Below are positions 32,293 through 40,050 of a stretch of DNA of 43,304 bases, one piece after another (the stretch's first letter is position 1; each line of letters opens with the position of its first letter). This stretch comes from JBBQXY01 sp051004815 (GTDB lineage: Bacteria; Chloroflexota; Ktedonobacteria; Ktedonobacterales; Ktedonobacteraceae). The notes beneath the pieces are model-generated. The model was not told the DNA's origin and made no database searches. It saw only the letters and a program-made list of their open reading frames with translations. The stretch covers positions 1-43,304 of the forward strand of contig JBPCJY010000193.1 in NCBI GenBank assembly GCA_051004815.1. The letters run 5' to 3'. The translations under genes and the position numbers were made by a program.

Positions 32293-33016
32293 TAACCTCT
32301 CCTCTCCAAGGCGTAGGAGTTATTTCCTCGGTAGCCGTATCCCCCACAGTGGTCGCCCTCATCCGTAGACTCGCAAAGTACTCCGCCATCGCTTTCCAGA
32401 GTTCCTCCCCGCCGCTCAGACCTTTCCACTTGAGCCGGATCAAGCCGACAAGCTCGTAGCACGTATCTATCGGGACAATATAGTGCTCACGATAGTCTCC
32501 ATCACCACTCCTGTTCTGCACGCGGTTGATAAGTAGTGCCTCTACATCAGGCTCCAGGTCGTTCAAGATAGCATTACTACTGATAAGAGCATCCCAACCT
32601 TCCAGGCTGAGCATGGACTCCATAGCTCCCGCGGGACTGGGATAGAAGGCCATGACGCGGTTAGTCATGGTGCTGTGAAAGATATAGACCATGTTCACCG
32701 GTATCATCAGGTCGTCCCACTGCTCGTCCGTCATGTGGAAATCCGGCATGATGAGATAGCGCGAGGGTACAAGCCGATACTTCCCGCCCCCGGCTACCGG
32801 GTCACCGAAGAGTATTGAGCACGGACGACATACGCAGATCAGCGTGCGCTTGGAAAGTTCCAGCAGGTGACGGTGACTCGGCCCAATCTCTGCACTGCAT
32901 AGCTCGCACTGCTCCATAGGCGGACGCATTTCTCGTTTGCGTGCGAACTGCCGTAGCACATCAAGGGGCGCAGCGGAACGCTCATCGTGGTTGTCTGTAA
33001 GTTCAGATGATGACAT
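32273..33016 (-). CDS. DUF5947-like hydrogenase-cluster protein with a Cys-rich site
   Basis: A 247-residue protein. Near residue 37 it has CELCSAEIGPSHRHLLEL, then ICVCRPCSILF, giving C-x2-C, an H-R-H and C-x-C-x2-C: enough ligands for zinc or an Fe-S cluster. AGGGKYRLVPSRYLIMPDF follows. This is the layout I recall for DUF5947, found with group 1h hydrogenases. It lies 11 bp after the NifU-Rieske gene. With that gene it is one of two metal-site proteins of unknown function in the operon and a candidate for electron transfer or cluster delivery. Confidence 0.82.
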   Translation of the reverse strand: MSSSELTDNHDERSAAPLDVLRQFARKREMRPPMEQCELCSAEIGPSHRHLLELSKRTLICVCRPCSILFGDPVAGGGKYRLVPSRYLIMPDFHMTDEQWDDLMIPVNMVYIFHSTMTNRVMAFYPSPAGAMESMLSLEGWDALISSNAILNDLEPDVEALLINRVQNRSGDGDYREHYIVPIDTCYELVGLIRLKWKGLSGGEELWKAMAEYFASLRMRATTVGDTATEEITPTPWRGEVNARPEL

Positions 33017-33027
33017 AGCTGCTCACC

Positions 33028-33960
33028 TCATCTAGCCTGTATCGACAGAGTCGCTTGCGCTTGATCGTCTTTTGCCAACGCTGACAGGGCCACTTTCACC
33101 TTGCCACTCTCCACCAACAGCGGAACAGCTTCCAGGAACACGTCAGAAGCATCAAGGCCTCGCCCCGCGTGGCAGACATCATAGTGTCGTCCGCAAGAGG
33201 AACAGCTGAGAGTCGTTCCCTCTAACCTGCCATCATCGAGAGGCACGCCGCAATTGCTACAAACGTTGCGGTACGCATAGTAGGTGTCCGCAATCTGACA
33301 GAAGAGCAGTGCTTCCTTCTGCACGGTGATCACTTTGCAGGTGCCGTCAGAAAGAGGTTGTAGACCCTCCACTACGCTCCATCCACCGTCTTGCTGCTTT
33401 GCGCCCGTACCATCCTTGCGCCGCCGAGGAACAAACGTAACTGGTTTGCCAGGTCGCGGTGGCGGGTCGGTGACTCCTTCTACCTGTAACCCATTCAAGT
33501 CTGGTGCCGCCTTGTAGATGGCCTCCTCAATCGCCAATTTGAGCGTGATGGTTGAGCCGGGACAACCATGGCAACTTCCTTCTAGACGCAAATAAGCTAT
33601 GCTATCCTCAACCTTGACGAACTCGACATTACCACCATGCGACTTGAGATAAGGCCGTACCTCGTTCAGTGCTTGCATGACCCGCGTCTCGATATCGAGT
33701 GGGTGCAACCCATGCAGCAAAAACAAGGAACTCAACAGCTCATCCTCTGCAAAGGTGTCGATCAACGCGGGGCCTGCTGCTTCAGTATCCATTGTGATTT
33801 CAAGCAGCCGTTCCAGTCCCTCGCCATACATGCCCAGGAGTGCCTGGACAAGTTCCTGGGCTGTGGCACGCACTTGTGGATCAGAGAACGCGGCAACCTC
33901 CTGGACCAGCGTCTCAATACGCGCCGCCTGATGGTTATGCTCCTGCACTTCTTGTGGCAT
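33028..33960 (-). CDS. NifU C-terminal domain fused to a Rieske-like domain
   Basis: A 310-residue fusion. Residues ~1-85 are helical and unassigned. Residues ~90-165 are a NifU-type Fe-S scaffold (VRPYLKSHGGNVEFVKVEDS, then EGSCHGCPGS with C130 and C133). Residues ~190-290 form a Rieske-like domain. Classical Rieske proteins bind 2Fe-2S through C-x-H and C-x2-H; here the sites read C234-S-N-C237 and C253-S-S-C256-G-R-H259, four cysteines instead. That suits zinc, or an all-Cys cluster. Rieske-type proteins beside Hhy have been proposed as electron carriers from the hydrogenase to the quinone pool. The gene is fourth in the run, after a hairpin. Confidence 0.85.
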   Translation of the reverse strand: MPQEVQEHNHQAARIETLVQEVAAFSDPQVRATAQELVQALLGMYGEGLERLLEITMDTEAAGPALIDTFAEDELLSSLFLLHGLHPLDIETRVMQALNEVRPYLKSHGGNVEFVKVEDSIAYLRLEGSCHGCPGSTITLKLAIEEAIYKAAPDLNGLQVEGVTDPPPRPGKPVTFVPRRRKDGTGAKQQDGGWSVVEGLQPLSDGTCKVITVQKEALLFCQIADTYYAYRNVCSNCGVPLDDGRLEGTTLSCSSCGRHYDVCHAGRGLDASDVFLEAVPLLVESGKVKVALSALAKDDQAQATLSIQAR

Positions 33961-34016
33961 TACGCATTCTGCCTTTCAAATATATTCAATCATGTTGCTT
34001 GCGCTGAGAACTTGAC

Positions 34017-34064
34017 TCCCTACCCCAGGCCAGAAATGGTGCCTGACCCAACCTGGGGTAGGGA
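34017..34064 (-). terminator. 13-bp perfect stem-loop between structural and accessory genes
   Basis: TCCCTACCCCAGG (34017-34029) pairs exactly with CCTGGGGTAGGGA (34052-34064) across a 22-base loop. No T-run follows on the minus strand. It lies between the small disordered-protein gene and the NifU-Rieske gene, so it may end most transcripts after hhyS-hhyL, or protect their mRNA 3' end, giving more structural subunits than accessory proteins. Confidence 0.5.
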
Positions 34065-34094
34065 ATTGTGCCGTACTTAAACGTCACGGATGCG

Positions 34095-34325
34095 CTACGG
34101 TGTCGGCAAGTGCGGGCTTTCCGGGTCTACTGGGTTTTCTTTCGTAGGATTAACGCCTGTGGACGTTTGGGCCGTTGTCTTACCGGCAGGGCGGTTTGCC
34201 TCCCCCGTAGTACCGGTGTTATGGCGACCAGCCTCTTTTCCCTCTGTCTTGGGTTTTTCCTCTCCCTTACCAGTACCTGGCTGATGCACAGGATCGGGCT
34301 GAGGCTGCGCTTTCTGCTCGTCCAT
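34095..34325 (-). CDS. 76-residue intrinsically disordered protein downstream of hhyL
   Basis: AAGGAGGGCATACA stands before the ATG, a very strong ribosome site, and the frame is free of stops for 76 codons. The product lacks hydrophobic segments and is made of Pro, Thr, Gly, Lys, Glu and Gln (for example QPQPDPVHQPGTGKGEEKPK). I recognise no family. It sits 83 bp after hhyL. Disordered linkers of this kind can tether subunits or bind nucleic acid, but nothing is shown. It could be a real small gene of the operon or a chance open frame; the ribosome site favours real. Confidence 0.55.
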   Translation of the reverse strand: MDEQKAQPQPDPVHQPGTGKGEEKPKTEGKEAGRHNTGTTGEANRPAGKTTAQTSTGVNPTKENPVDPESPHLPTP

Positions 34326-34408
34326 TGTATGCCCTCCTTTTTCATTAAGCAACGGGAGAAAGCAGTGCTTCCCTCCGCTGCCTAACACCTGTTACGAAAT
34401 TGATAATG

Positions 34409-36205
34409 CTACTGGTGTACGCCAAATGTCGGTGAAAGAACCTTCTGAAGCTGTTTCCCCTCGCCCAGATACATGTGAACGCCACATGGCAGACAAGGGT
34501 CAAAGCTGCGCACCGCTCGCATAACATCAATACCCTTGAAGGTGTCCGGTCCATTCTCTTCGAAGATTGGTGTGTTCTGTACAGCATCCTCGTAAGGGCC
34601 GGGCGTGCCATAGATGTCTCGTACGCTGCCATTCCAGGGCGTAGGAGGATAAGGATGGTAGTTGGCGATCTTCCCATTCTCAATGACCATGTGATGGGAA
34701 AGTACACCGCGCACCGCCTCGTGGAAGCCGCAACCGATGGCCTCCTTTGGCACCGTGAAATCGCTCCACGTCTTGGTGTGACCAGCATGTAACTCAGCGA
34801 GTGCCTTCTCTATAAAATGTAGAGCCGCAGCCGCAGCATAAGCCTGGAAGTATGTTCGTGCACGATTACGCTCGATAGCGTTGCTCCATTGCGGAATCTT
34901 CCACTCGAACTCCACCGCTGGTTTCAGGGCGGTCTTGGGCAAGCGAATCTTGACACTGTGTCCGGTTGACTCGACTAAGCCTCCCATGTTCACCAGCCCG
35001 GCCAAAGCCGTCGACCACAGGCGAGCGATAGGCCCACCGCCAGTATCCAGGGCCAGATAATCGCCGGTGCGCTTGTCATACCAGCGCGGCGACATCGTCC
35101 AGCTATATTTGTCACTGAAGTCGCGTTTCTGTGGCTTGGGGATGGTCGTCTGATTCCAGGGATGCCGCTTATCAATAGGGTTGCCGAGTGGGTCACGATC
35201 AACGAACGTCCTTTCGTTCTGCCAATCATCGTAGTAGGAACTGCCCAGCAGAATGCGGATACCGAGGTTGATGTCTACCAGGCTCGTCGTCACCAGTTCC
35301 CCATCTACAATAATGCCAGGCGTGACGAACATGGCACGCCCCCACTTATCCATCGTGCGATAATCGTAGTCGCACACATCGGGGTCCTGGAACGATCCCC
35401 AGCAACCGAGCAGGGTGCGTCGGTAGCCAACCATCTCATAGCCGGGCAAGGCCTGGTACCAGAAGTCGAACAGATCGTCGTGCATAGGAACGACCTTCTT
35501 GCACCATTCGACGTACTTCATTAGTCGCACCAGGTAGTCCGTGAAGATCTGGATGGTGGCAACGGTTCCCACTCCTCCTGGATAGAGGGTCGAGGGATGG
35601 ACGTGGCGTCCCTCCATCAAACAGAATGCCTCGCGTGTATAGCGACTGACATGCAATGCCTCGCGGTAGAACTCGCCAACGAAGGGATTGAGCGAGCGCA
35701 TGATGTCGCCGATAGTCTTATAGCCGTGATCTCCGGCGTGCGGAGAAGGGGTCTTATTTGCCAATTCGAGTACGTGTGGATTCGTCTCTTTTACCATCTG
35801 TTCGCAGAAGTCAACGCCGACCAGATTCTCCTGAAAGATGTTGTGGTCAAACATGTACTCTGCGGCCTCACCCAGGTTGACAATCCACTCACCCATGGCT
35901 GGTGGCTTTACCCCGTAGGCCATGTTCTGTGCATAGCATGAGCAAGTCGCGTGGTTGTCGCCGCAAATGCCACAGATGCGGCTCGTGATGAAGTGGGCAT
36001 CGCGCGGGTCTTTCCCTTGCATGAAAATGCTGTAGCCACGGAAGATATGCGAGGTGCTGTAGGCCTCCACGATCTTGCGCTGCTTAAAGTCAATCTTCGT
36101 GTAAATGCCCAGGCTGCCCACGATACGGGTCATTGGGTCCCACGACATCTCTACAAGCTGTGGGGGCTGAGCAGGGGTCTCTTCGCGTCTCACTTGCGTA
36201 GACAT
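34409..36205 (-). CDS. hhyL: [NiFe]-hydrogenase large subunit, group 1h (HhyL)
   Basis: A 598-residue catalytic subunit that splits H2 at a Ni-Fe(CN)2CO centre. The N-terminal site is TSRICGICGDNHATCS (C78, C81). The C-terminal site is SFDPCLPCGVH (C571, C574, H577). A 21-residue tail after His577 would be cut by the endopeptidase encoded at 29701-30264. The R-I-C-G-I-C-G-D-N-H and DPCLPCGVH forms are those of the actinobacterial high-affinity class (group 1h, formerly group 5), which oxidises atmospheric H2 and tolerates oxygen. AAGGAG lies nine bases before the ATG. It follows hhyS by 46 bp. Confidence 0.95.
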   Translation of the reverse strand: MSTQVRREETPAQPPQLVEMSWDPMTRIVGSLGIYTKIDFKQRKIVEAYSTSHIFRGYSIFMQGKDPRDAHFITSRICGICGDNHATCSCYAQNMAYGVKPPAMGEWIVNLGEAAEYMFDHNIFQENLVGVDFCEQMVKETNPHVLELANKTPSPHAGDHGYKTIGDIMRSLNPFVGEFYREALHVSRYTREAFCLMEGRHVHPSTLYPGGVGTVATIQIFTDYLVRLMKYVEWCKKVVPMHDDLFDFWYQALPGYEMVGYRRTLLGCWGSFQDPDVCDYDYRTMDKWGRAMFVTPGIIVDGELVTTSLVDINLGIRILLGSSYYDDWQNERTFVDRDPLGNPIDKRHPWNQTTIPKPQKRDFSDKYSWTMSPRWYDKRTGDYLALDTGGGPIARLWSTALAGLVNMGGLVESTGHSVKIRLPKTALKPAVEFEWKIPQWSNAIERNRARTYFQAYAAAAALHFIEKALAELHAGHTKTWSDFTVPKEAIGCGFHEAVRGVLSHHMVIENGKIANYHPYPPTPWNGSVRDIYGTPGPYEDAVQNTPIFEENGPDTFKGIDVMRAVRSFDPCLPCGVHMYLGEGKQLQKVLSPTFGVHQ

Positions 36206-36251
36206 AATACTAACTCCTTTGTTGAACCTCTATACACTGCTGTGAGCTTGA

Positions 36252-37277
36252 TCATCGCCATTCTGGTTGATAGCCGGTCGTCAATTGCCTTCCCTTGTGC
36301 CGCCATTTCGGTTCCTTGTTGAGGGTGTCGTTCGTTATCGAGCGTAACCCCTTGACGACCTTGCCGTAGGTCCCAATAACGGTCGACGATAGCTTACCGC
36401 CAGGTGGTTCATCCATAAAGGGCATAAATTTGTCAGGAAAGCCTGGCATAGTACAGCCAATACAGATGCCGCCCACATTGGGGCAACCTCCGATACCAGC
36501 CATCCAGCCGCGCTTGGGGACGTTGCAGTTCACCACCGGCCCCCAGCAACCCAACTTTACAAGGCACTGCGGTGAGCCATACTCGGTAGCGAACATGCCC
36601 TGCTCGTAGTAGCTGCCACGATCACAGCCCTCATGGACGGTTTTGCCGAAGAGCCACGTTGGTCGCCCCTCCGTGTCCAGCGGAATCATCGGGGCCATTC
36701 CTGCCACCTGATAGAGCAGATAGAGGACCGTCTCCATGAAGTTGTCAGGCTGCACAGGACATCCAGGAACATTCACAATCGGAATGCCCGCCTTGGATTT
36801 CCAGCCCCAACCCAGATAGTCAGAGACACCCATCGCACCCGTAGGATTCCCTTGCATGGCATGGATGCCACCATAGGTGGCGCAGGTTCCTATCGCTACC
36901 ACCGCCAGAGCCTTGGGAGCTAGACGATCAATCCAATCAGACACAGGAATGGGCTGACCAGTCGCGGAGTCTACACCAAGGGCTGCCCAGTAGCCTTCGG
37001 ACTTGATCTTCTCGTTTGGCACCGAGCCTTCAAACACGAGCACAAAGGGGTCGAGTTCACCCCGCTCCGCTTTGTACCACCAATCCATAAAGTCTTTGCC
37101 CCACTCGTAAGCAATACACTTATTATGGATATGAACCCTGGGGAGCCCGGGGATGGCCCCTAACACGAGATCTTCGAGGCTTGGTTGGGTCGCTGCAGTG
37201 ATGGAAATGGTGTCCCCCTCACAACCCAATCCTTCTACGATCCAGATGACGTGGACGTCCTCCACTTTGTTTGCCAT
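36252..37277 (-). CDS. hhyS: [NiFe]-hydrogenase small subunit, group 1h (HhyS)
   Basis: A 341-residue electron-transfer subunit. The proximal cluster site is EGLGCEGDTIS, with C19 and D22, then C132 (GTCATYGG) and C173 (PGCPVQP). Asp in place of one Cys is the mark of this class, shown structurally in the Ralstonia eutropha actinobacterial-type enzyme. The other clusters use H215, C218, C238 and C244, and C251, C265, C272 and C275. There is no Tat signal peptide, unlike group 1a-1d uptake hydrogenases, so the enzyme should face the cytosol. GAGGAGGAACAAC before the ATG at 37277 fixes the start; an earlier ATG has no such site. Confidence 0.95.
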   Translation of the reverse strand: MANKVEDVHVIWIVEGLGCEGDTISITAATQPSLEDLVLGAIPGLPRVHIHNKCIAYEWGKDFMDWWYKAERGELDPFVLVFEGSVPNEKIKSEGYWAALGVDSATGQPIPVSDWIDRLAPKALAVVAIGTCATYGGIHAMQGNPTGAMGVSDYLGWGWKSKAGIPIVNVPGCPVQPDNFMETVLYLLYQVAGMAPMIPLDTEGRPTWLFGKTVHEGCDRGSYYEQGMFATEYGSPQCLVKLGCWGPVVNCNVPKRGWMAGIGGCPNVGGICIGCTMPGFPDKFMPFMDEPPGGKLSSTVIGTYGKVVKGLRSITNDTLNKEPKWRHKGRQLTTGYQPEWR

Positions 37278-38023
37278 GTTGTTCCTCCTCGAGCGAGGTG
37301 CGCTCATGGTCCGTTAAAAGATGACTTGGAGTAAGCACAATTGCTTTTCAATTGCTAGTACCGGAAGTCATTACCGGCAGTGACGCTAAACTAACAATAG
37401 AGAGGATACGATGAGGCAACAGCCGCCTCTTGAAAACGATGGTTCCAAGATAGTAACGCGCTGGGAACGGGGTAATAGGCAGTACATGAGGAAAATAACA
37501 TCCTTGCACCTTTCAAATATCAGCCGAAAAGTGTTGTGTGGGGTGCCCTCCTGATAATACTCCTCCAATACGTACTACGTCCAAGCAATTTGAAAAGATT
37601 ACATCTGTAACGTTTTCTACAGAACTGTGAAAAGATAGTAGGCATAAACCACTGCCATTGGAGCAAGGTAATACAAAACCTGATGTAAAAGTTCATCAGG
37701 GAGAGAAGTGCGCAGAAGCATCGGTTAAAAATAAGCTGGGCGATGGATGAGCAGACAGATTCCTGAGTAAGCAGCACGACGGGAAAATGCGACCGATAGT
37801 TCCGCCACGTACCTTACATCTTCTTTCTAGTGCTATCACCAAGCATCCTACAGAAGAAAAGTGTAGCATATGGTAATAACTTATTCAAGTGAACAATGAA
37901 TTTGTGTCAGTGCTGCTTGTTGAGCGCACACAGTACTGATGGCGGTAGCGAAGGGCCTGTGTTATTTCCATGCATAGCAATTCGTTAATGGATGACAGTA
38001 AGCATTTTTTCAACGAGGTATGC
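37278..38023. promoter_or_regulatory. 746-bp divergent control region between hhyS and the flippase-like gene
   Basis: I see no convincing gene here; the short frames are rich in rare residues and lack ribosome sites. About 60-100 bp before hhyS there are two sets of spaced repeats. CAATTGC occurs at 37338-37344 and 37349-37355 (11-bp period). TACCGG occurs at 37359-37364 and 37372-37377 (13-bp period). One-helical-turn spacing suggests a regulator binding one face of the DNA. A TTACATCTGTAA palindrome lies near 37599. No clear -35/-10 pair could be assigned for hhyS. Confidence 0.4.
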
Positions 38024-39553
38024 ATGCAATCTCCAGGTGATGAGCTTTCAGGACGTAAGGTTATTCGTCCTAAGCGACTGATTAAACATTCCCAAAATTT
38101 CTTAGCGACCGGTAAATGGCGTTTATATAAAGAAAATGAAGTGGAAGATGTTGCGACAATAGCGACAACTGCCCTGCCTGTCCTTCCAATAACTCCTCGA
38201 CTACAACTGTGGGAAGATGCATCACAGCATGATCTGGATGACGACATTCCCATGGATGTGTTCGATATTGGCTCAATGAGCACAATGCGCCTGATGGAAG
38301 TCAGTGGCATGCTCCGTGCTGTGCGTCCACCCATGCAGGGAGGACAAGCGCAGCCAGGAAGTACGCTAACGGCTGTTGATAGGATTGTGCATCCTTATGG
38401 CGGGCAGCAAGCAGGAACACGCCCTTCCAATAATTATGCGGAAGAGCTGTTTGGCAAGACACAGTTGTTGCCATCACTACCTGCTACGCCAGGCGTGACT
38501 CAAGCAACGGTGCAGTCGCCATGGAAGGCCATACTCAATAATGCTGTCGTAAGAGTCGTGCTGGGCCTACTGCTAGGCATTGGTATGCTCTTTCTCATCA
38601 CCCGTTTTGTCGATATTCCCACCACCGTCTCTCTCTTAAGGCAACACTTGACGACCACCCAGGGAGTGATTTTCGCTCTGCTGGCCGCCGCCTCTTTTAT
38701 TGCCGCATTTAGCATTCGTGGGGCGCGTTGGCGACTGTTTTTAAGCCTCATTTGCAAGATCAGTACGCTTAAAGCCGTGCAAATCTTCTGGGTCGCTGTC
38801 TTTCTCAACTTTTTGCTCCCCGTTCAGGGTGGTGAGGTGGCGAAAAGCCTCATCCTCAAGCGCACCAAAGGCGTTCCCATCAGCAAGTCGTTGCCGACAG
38901 TCGCGATGGACAAATCGCTAGACTTGTTACCCGCGCTCTTTATTATGGCGGCGGTGCCGTTTATACCGGGCATTCATATGAGTGCCACCCTCTGGATCAT
39001 TCTAAGTCTGGTCAGCAGCATTCTACTGGGGATTGTATTCACCGTCGCCCTGATGGCGTGGAACCGCAGTACAGCCACGAAGTTTATCCAAATGATGCTA
39101 AAAGTTCTCCCCAGGGGCATTGGCACAAGAATTGAAGGCTTTGCCCTGGGCTTTATTGACTCGCTACTGGCGGGTGCCAGCAGTCCACGGACGTTTATTC
39201 CGGCCATCCTGCTCACCTGCCTGGCTATTACCTGCGATGGACTTTTTGCCTGGTTCGCTTTCCTCGCCGTTGGGGTCAGCAGCATGGGCTTTGGTACGGC
39301 CATCTTCGGCTACATCACCTACACCATGTTCAGCATTCTGCCCAACCCGCCAGGGCAAGTAGGGAGTAACGAACTCGCCGGTGTACTGGTCTTTAGCGGG
39401 CTGCTAGGTTTCCCAAAATCCAGTATCCTTGCCATGTTCGTGTTCTCACACCCGCTAGCCGCCTTGATTATGACCAGCATGAGCCTGCTCTGTCTGAGCG
39501 GCTTAGGCCTCTCGCTCACAAGCGCAACAAAGTTGAATGCCAAAGGTGCATGA
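38024..39553 (+). CDS. Flippase-like / lysylphosphatidylglycerol synthase-type membrane protein
   Basis: The start is uncertain: GAGG stands five bases before the ATG at 38024; in-frame ATGs at 37970 and 37988 have weaker sites. The product is ~509 residues. The first ~165 residues are soluble and variable. From ~residue 170 on there are about eight transmembrane helices with the AglD/YbhN (UPF0104) pattern: FIAAFSIRGARWRLFLSLI, then FLLPVQGGEVAKSLILKR, AMDKSLDLLPALF, and LPNPPGQVGSNE. Relatives include the membrane domain of MprF and polyprenyl-glycan flippase candidates. It diverges from hhyS, and no sugar-lipid genes are nearby, so substrate is unknown. Confidence 0.82.
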   Translation: MQSPGDELSGRKVIRPKRLIKHSQNFLATGKWRLYKENEVEDVATIATTALPVLPITPRLQLWEDASQHDLDDDIPMDVFDIGSMSTMRLMEVSGMLRAVRPPMQGGQAQPGSTLTAVDRIVHPYGGQQAGTRPSNNYAEELFGKTQLLPSLPATPGVTQATVQSPWKAILNNAVVRVVLGLLLGIGMLFLITRFVDIPTTVSLLRQHLTTTQGVIFALLAAASFIAAFSIRGARWRLFLSLICKISTLKAVQIFWVAVFLNFLLPVQGGEVAKSLILKRTKGVPISKSLPTVAMDKSLDLLPALFIMAAVPFIPGIHMSATLWIILSLVSSILLGIVFTVALMAWNRSTATKFIQMMLKVLPRGIGTRIEGFALGFIDSLLAGASSPRTFIPAILLTCLAITCDGLFAWFAFLAVGVSSMGFGTAIFGYITYTMFSILPNPPGQVGSNELAGVLVFSGLLGFPKSSILAMFVFSHPLAALIMTSMSLLCLSGLGLSLTSATKLNAKGA

Positions 39554-39567
39554 AGAAACGGATGCGT

Positions 39568-39932
39568 TTCATGTGTTGGCAGCGAGGGTATGTTGTAGGG
39601 ACAGGGGCAGGGTCGTGGCAGATCTTTCACTCGTAGGTTTTTTGGAATGGAACAGGGGAAGTGGGAACTGTCCTTCTGAGCGCCGCGAGGAATTTCTCGT
39701 CGGCCAGCACGCAGATTCTTCGCGGCGCTCAGAATGACAGGCGAGGTCAGCGCGTTTCCAAAAAACCTACGAGTGAAAGCGTGGCAGATGGGGGGCCTGG
39801 TGCCTGTCCTGGTGGAGGTCTCGCTTCTTCCCACCGGACGAGGACAAGCACCAGGCCCCCGCATCCCCTCTTCACCGCCCCTTGTCCCTACGCCATGACG
39901 CCATCCTCCCACCCGCGCTGCCAACACATGAA
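39568..39932. repeat. Palindromic intergenic repeat (GTAGGGACA family, copy C) carrying a MITE
   Basis: The outer ends TTCATGTGTTGGCAGCG (39568-39584) and its exact inverse (39916-39932) bound an element with the same core as copies D and E: GTAGGGACA (39595-39603) and TGTCCCTAC (39883-39891), and an inner AGGCCCCC hairpin. It is interrupted at 39624-39779 by a MITE. Removing that leaves ~200 bp. No direct repeat is visible at the outer ends. It fills the gap of ~497 bp between the flippase-like and aminotransferase genes. Confidence 0.8.
39624..39779. mobile_element. 156-bp MITE nested in a palindromic repeat, with a 10-bp target duplication
   Basis: The first and last 24 bases (39624-39647 and 39756-39779) are perfect inverted repeats starting CTTTCACTCGTAGG. 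CGTGGCAGAT is repeated directly at 39614-39623 and 39780-39789, a 10-bp duplication of the host repeat. Inside, a GAGCGCCGCGA.. / ..TCGCGGCGCTC hairpin matches the core of the other MITEs. Size (156 against 155 bp) and the CTTTCACT end match the element at 166-320, so these two are siblings. It carries no gene. Confidence 0.88.
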
Positions 39933-40050
39933 CCGCACCTTGAATCAACCTTCTGATTGCAGTTGCAATGAGTGGTTGGGTATAATACAAAACAATGTCA
40001 AACCAGCGAAGAAACTCGCGATCAGCGAAGTAATTAAAAGGAAATACACC

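Noticed and set aside
37386..37777. Two minus-strand frames of 60-85 codons upstream of hhyS
   Set aside because: Rich in Cys, Phe and Arg, no ribosome sites, and no similarity to anything known to me. They fall in what looks like a control region.
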